Positions 7,070 to 13,493 of a stretch of DNA of 19,048 bases are shown here, in pieces. The notes below the pieces were generated by a model, which worked only from the letters and a program-made list of their open reading frames with translations, searched no databases and was not told where the DNA came from. How positions within the stretch are numbered: the first letter of the stretch is position 1; the number at the start of each line of letters is the position of its first letter. The translations under genes were made by a program, and so were the position numbers. Source of the stretch: Thomasclavelia spiroformis (lineage in GTDB: Bacteria; Bacillota_I; Bacilli_A; Erysipelotrichales; Coprobacillaceae); assembly GCA_018369555.1 (NCBI GenBank), contig JAGZCC010000041.1:1-19048 (forward strand), read 5' to 3'.

Positions 7070-9061
7070 TTATGTTTTAACTTTACATTGAAAATATTTA
7101 TTTGCTTTTTTAATAATTCCTCGTGCTTGCTGCTTTATATCATAGTCTTTTAATATACTTTGAATATCTTCTTCTTTTATCTCATGATTAATATTTTTAC
7201 GAATAATTTTCTTTAAGTCTGTTTTAGTAAGATTTTTAAAATTAATTACCTCATCAATACGAGCTACTAACTCTTCACTGAATCTATAGTTATTCAATTT
7301 ACTAATCGTATTCTTTTTAAAGCCTAATTTGCCTTTAATACAACTTTGATTAGTTGTCATAATTATAATTGTATTTCTAAAATCAACTTTTCTTTTATGA
7401 CTATCTTCTAAAAAACCTTCATCAAATACATGTAAAAATAAATTAATAACATCTTGACATGCTTTATCTATTTCATCTAACAAAATAATACTCTTAGGGT
7501 AAATTTGTAACTGACTCAACAATAAACTAGGTTTATCATATCCAACATATCCAGGTGCTGCTCCAATAATTTTTTGAACACTACTGCTATCCTTATATTC
7601 ACTCATATCTAATCTTATCAGTTTTCTAGATAAACATTTTGCAAGTTGTTTAACCATCTCACTTTTTCCAACCCCACTACTACCACTAAATAACATAATT
7701 GCAAAAGGTTGATTAGTAGTTTTAGTTATTTTTAATTGATTAATAATTTTTTCAATAGCTTCACTTTGACCAATTATTTCCAAATTTAATTTTGATTTTA
7801 TTTTATCAAAATCATAATTATCATTTATTTTAATTGACGTATATTCCTCTATAACATCTTTTACAATTTGTTTTGTGATAATATGTTGCTGATTAAATCT
7901 AGCTTTAACACATGATAAATCAAAAATATCAATAGCCTTATCTGGAAAAGTTCTATTTTTAATATAACGATCTACATTTTCAACTAAATATCTTAATACA
8001 TTATCATCTATCTCTATTTTATGAAACTTTTCATAGAAAGACTTAGTTTCTTTGAGAATATCAAAAGTCTCTTCTTTGGTATTTTCTTTTAGTGTTATTA
8101 TACTAAAACGTCGATTCATTGCTTGATCTTTTTCAAAATGCTGATAATATTCTTCAATTGTAGTAGCACCGATGATCGTTAGATCTTTTCTTGCTAAATA
8201 TGGTTTTAATATATTAGCTGCATCTATAGCCCCTTCTGCCCCACCAGCTCCAATTAAGTTATGAATTTCATCAATAAATATAATAACATTATCCATCTCT
8301 TTAACTTTATCAATGATTTTTCTTAATTTTTCTTCGAATTCACCACGATACTTAGTTCCTGCAACAATACTAGATAAACTTAATTCATAAATTATTTTTC
8401 CTTTTAATCCTTCATTTACTTTCTTTTGATTTATTAAATATGCTAGTTTTTCAATTAATGCTGATTTTCCAACTCCAGCTTCACCAATAATCAAGGCATT
8501 ATTTTTCTCTTTTTTACTTAATATCATACATAACTTTTCTAATTCTTTTTGTCTTCCAACGATTAAATTCTCACTGTTTTTTACTTTTTTATTAAGATTA
8601 ACTAATGATTGAATCTGATCTAATTTTGTTTCTAATTCACTACTTTCATTTAGTTGATAAATTATATCATCAAAATCAACTTGATATTTTTTTAATAATT
8701 CATAAGCAACACTTTCTTTACTTTGTAATAATGCAATAGTTAAAATATTTAAAGTAACTTTACTTTTATTTTGCTCATTTGTAATTTCTACAGCTCTTTC
8801 TAATATACTCTTTACTGCTTCACTATACTCCATATAAAAAGGTTGATCATCATTTTTTCCAAACAACCTTTCGATATCTTCATATATATTCTTATCATCT
8901 ACATTATATTTTTTAACAAGTTCCTTTAATTTAGAATTATTTATTTTTAACAATGATAATAATAAGTGCTCACTACCTACATTATTATGACCTAAATCAA
9001 AAGCAATACTCTCACCAACAACAATTGCTTTTTGGGCTTGTTCATCAAATTTAGTTAACAT
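7070..9061 (-). CDS. Compact ClpA/ClpC-type AAA+ unfoldase without middle domain
   Basis: A 663-residue Hsp100 ATPase that should unfold proteins, probably for ClpP. The Clp N-domain double repeat covers residues 1-140. The first AAA+ module has Walker A GEAGVGKS (193-200), Walker B IIFIDE (260-265) and the AMNRRF arginine-finger segment (314-319). The second has Walker A SGSSGVGKS (459-467), Walker B IILLDE (525-530) and VARID (599-603). The coiled-coil middle domain that ClpC uses to bind MecA-type adaptors is absent: the first module's small domain runs straight into the linker at about 410-430. An LGF tripeptide at 579-581 matches the position and form of the ClpP-docking loop. The chain is short (ClpA about 760, ClpC about 810) because of the missing middle domain and a short C-terminus. 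AGAGGTG precedes the ATG. No CtsR-type operator is visible upstream. Confidence 0.9.
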   Translation of the reverse strand: MLTKFDEQAQKAIVVGESIAFDLGHNNVGSEHLLLSLLKINNSKLKELVKKYNVDDKNIYEDIERLFGKNDDQPFYMEYSEAVKSILERAVEITNEQNKSKVTLNILTIALLQSKESVAYELLKKYQVDFDDIIYQLNESSELETKLDQIQSLVNLNKKVKNSENLIVGRQKELEKLCMILSKKEKNNALIIGEAGVGKSALIEKLAYLINQKKVNEGLKGKIIYELSLSSIVAGTKYRGEFEEKLRKIIDKVKEMDNVIIFIDEIHNLIGAGGAEGAIDAANILKPYLARKDLTIIGATTIEEYYQHFEKDQAMNRRFSIITLKENTKEETFDILKETKSFYEKFHKIEIDDNVLRYLVENVDRYIKNRTFPDKAIDIFDLSCVKARFNQQHIITKQIVKDVIEEYTSIKINDNYDFDKIKSKLNLEIIGQSEAIEKIINQLKITKTTNQPFAIMLFSGSSGVGKSEMVKQLAKCLSRKLIRLDMSEYKDSSSVQKIIGAAPGYVGYDKPSLLLSQLQIYPKSIILLDEIDKACQDVINLFLHVFDEGFLEDSHKRKVDFRNTIIIMTTNQSCIKGKLGFKKNTISKLNNYRFSEELVARIDEVINFKNLTKTDLKKIIRKNINHEIKEEDIQSILKDYDIKQQARGIIKKANKYFQCKVKT

Positions 9062-9081
9062 GTTTCACCTCTAATTTAATT

Positions 9082-9096
9082 ATATGTTTAACATAT
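9082..9096. promoter_or_regulatory. Palindrome overlapping the likely -10 of the Clp ATPase gene
   Basis: ATATGTT T AACATAT is a perfect 7-1-7 palindrome located 21-35 bases upstream of the Clp ATG. It overlaps a consensus TATAAT (complement of 9079-9084). A repressor bound here would block initiation. The matching -35 is poor (TTAATA at 17 bp). Operator function is inference. Confidence 0.4.
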
Positions 9097-9135
9097 TAAA
9101 TTATTAACGAATTGCTATATTTTAAACATAAAACA

Positions 9136-9168
9136 AAATATAAAAAGATTATCAATAACGATAATCTT
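9136..9168 (-). terminator. Terminator overlapping the stop of the SpoIIR-like gene
   Basis: On the minus strand AAGATTATC and GATAATCTT (plus 9160-9168 and 9145-9153) form a 9-bp perfect stem with a six-base loop, followed by TTTATATTTTG. The stop codon lies in the first arm. Confidence 0.85.
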
Positions 9169-9529
9169 ATGAAAACAATTCAGCAAAAAAAGATTTCTTT
9201 TTTATTTCTTTAGTACTTGTACAATAACTAACTTTTAATTCACCAGTAAGCGTCTTCCCCTTCCCTTTTCCTACAATAATTTTATATTCACCATTATAGT
9301 AATTAGCATCATAATCTTTTTGATGATCTGCTAAAGCTTGATCAATATCATCTACCCCTTTAACCCAAATGCGATAATCATGGATTAAATCATTTTTTAT
9401 TTCATACATTTCTTTAATATCTTTTTCACTATTACTATTAGCTACTATTTTGTATTTTGGGATATTGCTAGATGCATTTACACTCACTACATTCATTAAA
9501 ATTAATGCAATTACTATTACTTTTTTCAT
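9167..9529 (-). CDS. Small secreted protein, divergent SpoIIR-like
   Basis: A 120-residue protein with a signal peptide (MKKVIVIALILMNVVSVNA, cleavage probably after residue 19). The mature part has KYKIVANSNSEKD (25-37), which matches the RxxVxANSNSxxDQ motif of SpoIIR, the secreted signal that activates the pro-sigma-E protease SpoIIGA in spore formers. Further on, GEYKIIVGKGKGK recalls the SpoIIR stretch before its Trp-Cys motif, and the end FFAELF fits the family's last strand. The Trp-Trp-Cys segment is missing, and the protein is about half the usual length (about 220 in Bacillus). It is either a shortened functional homologue or a decayed copy. A ribosome binding site (GAGGTGAAC) precedes the ATG. 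It is transcribed alone, divergently from relQ. Confidence 0.6.
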   Translation of the reverse strand: MKKVIVIALILMNVVSVNASSNIPKYKIVANSNSEKDIKEMYEIKNDLIHDYRIWVKGVDDIDQALADHQKDYDANYYNGEYKIIVGKGKGKTLTGELKVSYCTSTKEIKKKSFFAELFS

Positions 9530-9600
9530 ATTAGTTCACCTCAAGTTCATTATTAACAACTATGATGAAAATATACAAAATATAAAAAAGAGGTTATCTT

Positions 9601-10290
9601 ATGGCTGATAAAATAATGCAAAAAGAAATAATTAGTGATCCATTTTCTTCTTTAGTTACCAATGAAGAGATATCCGATACACTTCAAGAATTTGTAGCCT
9701 TACAACAAGTTTATGAAGCAGGCATTAAAGAAATAAGAACAAAATTAGAAATTCTTGATGATGAATTTAAAGTTAAACATGATCATAATCCTATTCATCA
9801 CATGGAATATCGTTTAAAATCAGTAAAAAGTATTCTTGGTAAATTAGAAAAAAGAGGTTTAGAAGTTTCTTTAGAATCAATTATAATTAATTTAACAGAT
9901 ATTGCTGGTGTACGTGTTGTTTGTAATTATGTTAGCGATGTTTATAAAATAGCAGATTTACTTACAAAACAAAGTGATGTTAAATTATTAAAGAAAAAAG
10001 ACTATATTAAACATCCTAAAGAAAATGGTTATCGAAGTTTACATTTAGTTGTTGAAATACCAATATTTTTAGCAGAAAAAGTACAACCAATTCCTGTTGA
10101 AATTCAAATTAGAACCATCGCAATGGATTTTTGGGCTAGTTTGGAACATCATTTACGCTATAAATCAATTAATGAAGTATCAAAAAGAGTACTTGATGAA
10201 TTAATTGAATGCGCTAAAACTATTTCTAATTTGGATTATAAAATGCAAGGTATTCATGAAGAATTAAGCAAACCACAAAAAAGAAAATAA
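9601..10290 (+). CDS. relQ: Small alarmone synthetase, RelQ/YjbM type
   Basis: A 229-residue GTP pyrophosphokinase that makes (p)ppGpp from ATP and GTP/GDP, without a hydrolase domain. Synthetase motifs are complete: MEYRLKSVKSILGKL (68-82), DIAGVRVVC (100-108), KKKDYIKHPKENGYRSLHL (131-149), VEIQIRTIAMDFWASLEHHLRYK (166-188). The glycine-Tyr-Arg-Ser-Leu-His block and EIQIRT supply substrate-binding residues. Helices follow to the C-terminus, as in RelQ (about 210 residues). The extra N-terminal stretch (about 20 residues) is unremarkable. AAGAGG lies seven bases before the ATG. A weak promoter (TTAACA at 9553, 17 bp, CAAAAT) may drive it. It is monocistronic. RelQ versus RelP assignment is by overall resemblance. 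Confidence 0.92.
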   Translation: MADKIMQKEIISDPFSSLVTNEEISDTLQEFVALQQVYEAGIKEIRTKLEILDDEFKVKHDHNPIHHMEYRLKSVKSILGKLEKRGLEVSLESIIINLTDIAGVRVVCNYVSDVYKIADLLTKQSDVKLLKKKDYIKHPKENGYRSLHLVVEIPIFLAEKVQPIPVEIQIRTIAMDFWASLEHHLRYKSINEVSKRVLDELIECAKTISNLDYKMQGIHEELSKPQKRK

Positions 10291-10369
10291 GTTTATAATA
10301 TTTTAAATTAAATAAAGATACTTTAATTTAAAAACTGACTTTGCTTTAGATCTCCGGGTCTTAAATATC

Positions 10370-10420
10370 AAAAAAGGTAAAAATATAGTGCTAATATATC
10401 ACTGATTCTTACCTTTTTTC
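10370..10420 (+). terminator. Terminator after relQ
   Basis: AAAAAAGGTAA (10370-10380) pairs with TTACCTTTTTT (10409-10419). An inner AGTG/CACT stem (10387-10390 with 10400-10403) extends the hairpin. A- and U-runs are in the arms, so it could work in both directions. It lies about 80 bases after the relQ stop. Confidence 0.85.
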
Positions 10421-10731
10421 TGTAAATATCTATGTATAAATACTTAGATATAATTATTATAAATAACCCCACGATTTAAATATACATTAAAAAGAGCCAT
10501 CATCAGATGACCCCAAATGAAATTAAATAATATCATTTACCCCAGTTTAAATTAAAGCCTCAAATAAAAGAAATCAGCTATTTTAAACTGATTTCTTTTA
10601 TTCTCTTTTTTACCAACTATTTAAGTTAATAGTATCTTTTTGTTAGCGTTACTATTTGTATATACATTTTTTATAACTTAGTTATATAGTGGAAAAAGAA
10701 AAGGCAAATGATTAAAGAAAGTTTCCCCTCA
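10421..10731. other. Gene-free region downstream of agrD with hairpins and ACCCCA repeats
   Basis: No ORF with a ribosome binding site is visible on either strand in this 311-base stretch. It contains an inverted repeat ATATCTA/TAGATAT (10426-10432, 10445-10451) and three ACCCCA copies (10466-10471, 10510-10515, 10539-10544). It also has a strong 13-bp hairpin (10565-10600), an AATAGTA/TACTATT hairpin (10628-10656), and a 15-bp palindrome TATAACT T AGTTATA (10672-10686). A short structured RNA is possible. A TATAAT at 10449-10454 has no convincing -35. Confidence 0.5.
10565..10610. terminator. Strong hairpin, likely terminator of the agr operon or of a plus-strand RNA
   Basis: TAAAAGAAATCAG (10565-10577) pairs perfectly with CTGATTTCTTTTA (10588-10600). 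On the plus strand TTCTCTTTTTT follows. On the minus strand the arm itself is T-rich and is followed by TTTG. It is the first strong hairpin after agrD, 130 bases downstream of its stop. Confidence 0.7.
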
Positions 10732-10863
10732 TTAAAATTTCTTTAATTTTTTTAATACTTCTGATTCTTTTGGTTGATAATCTCCCATTCTTGAAGTACC
10801 ACTAACGGCACCAGCAGAAGCAGTTAAAACAAGTTTACTAAATACTTTAAGAACTTTTTTCAT
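10732..10863 (-). CDS. agrD: AgrD-like cyclic autoinducer precursor peptide, cysteine-less
   Basis: A 43-residue precursor of a secreted signalling peptide. It has the three parts of an AgrD: an amphipathic lysine-rich N-terminal helix (residues 1-13), a small-residue centre (ASAGAVSGTS, 15-24), and a charged C-terminal tail DYQPKESEVLKKLKKF that matches the YQPKxPxxLKK tail typical of Clostridium-group AgrD proteins. In those precursors the ring is the five residues before [HY]QP and starts with Cys. Here those five are S-R-M-G-D (24-28), and no cysteine exists in the whole peptide, so a serine lactone is predicted. The ATG overlaps the end of agrB by 17 bases in another frame. The ribosome binding site (AGAAAG) is weak, suggesting translational coupling to agrB. 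It was found by context and is too short for default gene calling. Confidence 0.85.
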   Translation of the reverse strand: MKKVLKVFSKLVLTASAGAVSGTSRMGDYQPKESEVLKKLKKF

Positions 10864-11407
10864 AACTTTCTATTATACAAGGTATTGCAGATAAATTTGT
10901 AACAATCAAAACATATAATAAAATATAGCTATATGTATTAACTAATAAAATTGCTCCTCCATAAATAAATGCTATTATAAGTGCATATTTTTTATATACA
11001 ATTTTATCTTCAGAGCTAATTGGTCTATTTTTATGCTCAAATGGTGCTTTATATACTATTAAAACTAGGGTAAATAGAATTATTAACAGCATAATTATTA
11101 TTGATATTTCTATGTGTGGGCAAATGAGTACATAGAGAATATACTTAGAAACATTAAACGTAATACATTTAAAATTAGTGTTGCAATGATATCCACCAAT
11201 GAACTTTCTTAAAAATGCATAAGAGACAAAATAAACCATAGCCTGATCAGCAGTTCCACTTACTAATCCAACTATTAATAATAAAACTAAATTAATCAAT
11301 GTTGTTATGATTACTTCGACCCCATATAGAAAAATTTCTTCGTCATAATCTAAAACATTATTATTATTACATATATCTAGCAGCCAATTCGATATACCTT
11401 GTATCAA
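10847..11407 (-). CDS. agrB: AgrB-like membrane protease processing the autoinducer
   Basis: An integral membrane cysteine protease that cleaves the AgrD precursor and closes the ring. The diagnostic block FIGGYHCNTNFKC contains the catalytic His and the Cys seven residues later, as in His77/Cys84 of the staphylococcal enzyme. About five or six hydrophobic segments follow the N-terminal amphipathic helix. Length (186-189) is normal. Start choice: a GTG at 11416 lies inside GGAGGAGGTG and is too close to it. TTG at 11407 is eight bases from GGAGG and is preferred, giving 186 residues (His74, Cys81). It lies 73 bases after the sensor kinase gene, and its 3' end carries the agrD start. Part of the minus-strand regulator-kinase-B-D operon. 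Confidence 0.93.
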   Translation of the reverse strand: MIQGISNWLLDICNNNNVLDYDEEIFLYGVEVIITTLINLVLLLIVGLVSGTADQAMVYFVSYAFLRKFIGGYHCNTNFKCITFNVSKYILYVLICPHIEISIIIMLLIILFTLVLIVYKAPFEHKNRPISSEDKIVYKKYALIIAFIYGGAILLVNTYSYILLYVLIVTNLSAIPCIIESYEKSS

Positions 11408-11480
11408 TCCTTTCACCTCCTCCGTAATTATCTTATAATATTTTGAAAAATAATTAAATATACTTGGGATAAATGGTGTT

Positions 11481-12707
11481 TTAATGAGGATAATTTAACG
11501 GAATAATTATTGACACATGAAATTCTAAAGCGTTTTCAAAGAATTTTATATTACCATTATACTCATTAACAATTCTTTTAACACTCTTAATACCGTGTCC
11601 ATGAATATCACCCTTTTTATTCGTTAATAGATTGGGATTACTATTTAAGACTGAAACATCAATACTATTTATAACTTCTATATACAAAAATACATCTTCG
11701 TTAATGATTATACTTATTTTACGATTATTTTTAGAGCAGTTTTCAATAGCATTATCAATTAAATTAGATAATAATTCATTTAAATGATAATCTTTCATAT
11801 ATATTTTATTACTAACATTTAAATTACAATTTACTTCAATATTTTTGCTAGCTGCTATCATAAGTTTATAATTAATAATCGTATTAATCAATTCATTTGC
11901 ACTATTAATAGTATTTACTTTGTCATGTAAATCTTTTACACGCAATTTAACAATTTCATTTATTTTGGCATAATTTTTATTGTCTAAATAACTCCCGATT
12001 AATAAATAATCATGTTTTAAATCATGTCTTATTATTTTAATTTCTTTAGCTACTTCATTAAGTTGTACATAATTACTTTGTTCCATTTTCAATTTTTGTA
12101 GTGAAAACTGTGTTTCTTGATTTTCCTGTTCTAACTTTGATATATAATAGACAATTACTGCAATTCCAATTACCGATAAACCAAGTGATAATAATGTAAT
12201 AAATATTAACACTCTATTTAATTCCATTCCTAAATAAAATTGTACTAAAATAGTATAAGCAAAATAAAATACTACAATTACAACTGCTAATAATTTCCAA
12301 TATAGTGCATTTATTTTTAACTTCATATTTTTATAAGTTTTTATTGTAAAATATATAATAATAAAATACAAAAATTTCGCAATAATTGTTCTTATTTGAG
12401 CACCAACATAATCTTCTAAAAATAAAGACAAAATAATTGACCATCCTACTATTAATTCATCAAAGAAAGTAATAAATAATATTTCCCAAAATATATTTTT
12501 AGTATAAATTTTAGCAATAACTGTTGCTGTTAAAACAACTAGTAATGGTAATATAACACTAAAATCATAAAAATAACTAAATATATTAATTTCACTACTT
12601 ATAAATACAAAATTTATTATAAAATATACATACTTATTTATTTTTAAATCAAAATAATTTGTAAAGAAATATGAAGCTATTAATGATTCTAAAAAATTTA
12701 TTATCAT
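11481..12707 (-). CDS. agrC: AgrC-like sensor histidine kinase (GHKL family)
   Basis: A 408-residue membrane receptor kinase expected to sense the cyclic peptide. Residues 1-190 contain six or so hydrophobic helices, the usual AgrC sensor. A short coiled coil (190-220) leads to the phosphoacceptor IIRHDLKHD, with His228. The ATP-binding domain has the N-box NLIDNAIEN (315-323) and G-box HGHGIKSVKR (369-378). There is no classical D/F box, as usual for this GHKL subfamily. It overlaps the response regulator gene by four bases (ATGA), so the two are translationally coupled. The adjacent response regulator is its evident partner, and the AgrB/AgrD pair downstream supplies the ligand. Specificity is inferred from context. 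Confidence 0.93.
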   Translation of the reverse strand: MIINFLESLIASYFFTNYFDLKINKYVYFIINFVFISSEINIFSYFYDFSVILPLLVVLTATVIAKIYTKNIFWEILFITFFDELIVGWSIILSLFLEDYVGAQIRTIIAKFLYFIIIYFTIKTYKNMKLKINALYWKLLAVVIVVFYFAYTILVQFYLGMELNRVLIFITLLSLGLSVIGIAVIVYYISKLEQENQETQFSLQKLKMEQSNYVQLNEVAKEIKIIRHDLKHDYLLIGSYLDNKNYAKINEIVKLRVKDLHDKVNTINSANELINTIINYKLMIAASKNIEVNCNLNVSNKIYMKDYHLNELLSNLIDNAIENCSKNNRKISIIINEDVFLYIEVINSIDVSVLNSNPNLLTNKKGDIHGHGIKSVKRIVNEYNGNIKFFENALEFHVSIIIPLNYPH

Positions 12708-13399
12708 TGTTTGAACCTCTTCATATAATTATTATGATATGCCTCAACAAAACTATTATAATTTCTTTTTAAAGTAAATAGTTTATTATTTATTAATGTT
12801 ATTTTCTTGTTATTTACATTTTTAATATATTCTAAATTAATAATTGTATAGTTATTAATTCTAAAAAACTTATCTGCATTTAATTCACTTAGAAATGATT
12901 TTAATGTTTTATATACTTCGTATTCTCCATTAAGTAAATATATTTGACATTTATTTCTATTTGATTCTATGTATATAATATCTTTCTTTAGAATTAATTC
13001 TCTTTTTCGTTTAGATATTATTTCAATATAATCGTTATTTTTTATGCTATCTTGTTCAATTTTATGCCATAATCTTTCTAAATCTTGATTTAAATTTTCT
13101 TTTCTTAAAAAGAAATACACTTTACTTATAAATATATCATAAACTAAACTATCTTCTGAAGACATATATATGATTTTAGCAAAATAATTCTTATCAAGAA
13201 TTGTTTTACCGCAATTAATACCATTTTCTCCATCTAGCATAATATCAATAAAATAATAATCATAGTTTTGATTTAAATCTAAATTAGTTATATTATTTTT
13301 TATTACAATATCATTTTTCTTTCCATCAAATTTTTCATTTATTAATTTCTTTAAATTTTCTCCAAAAATAAAATCATCTTCTATTATCAATACCTTCAT
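12704..13399 (-). CDS. agrA: AgrA-like LytTR response regulator
   Basis: A 231-residue response regulator. The receiver domain (1-115) has the acidic pocket IIEDD (5-9), phosphoacceptor Asp52 in FIDIMLDGENG, and conserved Lys100 in FFLRK. The LytTR DNA-binding domain (about 125-228) has DIIYIESNRNKCQIY, LKSFLSEL, FFRINNYTIINLEYI and LKRNY, typical of AgrA/VirR proteins. LytTR proteins bind direct repeats upstream of their targets, and the nearest candidate is its own promoter at 13436-13467. AAAGGAAGG precedes the ATG. First gene of the operon regulator-kinase-agrB-agrD, the reverse of the Staphylococcus B-D-C-A order. The symbol is by role. Confidence 0.92.
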   Translation of the reverse strand: MKVLIIEDDFIFGENLKKLINEKFDGKKNDIVIKNNITNLDLNQNYDYYFIDIMLDGENGINCGKTILDKNYFAKIIYMSSEDSLVYDIFISKVYFFLRKENLNQDLERLWHKIEQDSIKNNDYIEIISKRKRELILKKDIIYIESNRNKCQIYLLNGEYEVYKTLKSFLSELNADKFFRINNYTIINLEYIKNVNNKKITLINNKLFTLKRNYNSFVEAYHNNYMKRFKQ

Positions 13400-13435
13400 T
13401 TCTAACCTTCCTTTATTCCAAAAATAACATAGAAT

Positions 13436-13467
13436 ATTATAAGATTCAACATTATTTTTACTGTCAA
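13436..13467 (-). promoter_or_regulatory. agr operon promoter with 20-bp spacer
   Basis: On the minus strand a perfect -35 TTGACA (complement of 13462-13467) and a perfect -10 TATAAT (complement of 13436-13441) are separated by 20 bp instead of 17. Transcription would begin near 13430, about 30 bases before the regulator ATG. In Staphylococcus, over-long spacers at agr promoters make them depend on AgrA, and the same design would explain this one. No second promoter is evident in the 92 bases between lysA and the regulator. Confidence 0.65.
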
Positions 13468-13493
13468 AATTAAAAGCGGTTATAACCGCTTTT
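13463..13493 (-). terminator. Terminator of the lysine operon, overlapping the lysA stop
   Basis: AAAAGCGGTTATAACCGCTTTT (split here as AAAAGCGGTT and AACCGCTTTT around TA, 13472-13493) is a near-perfect palindrome followed on the minus strand by AATTTTGAC. The lysA stop codon sits in its first arm, and the tail runs into the -35 of the agr promoter. Confidence 0.8.

Noticed and set aside
9062..9135. CtsR operator upstream of the Clp ATPase gene
   Set aside because: No tandem GGTCAAA heptads occur in the region. Only an unrelated palindrome is present.
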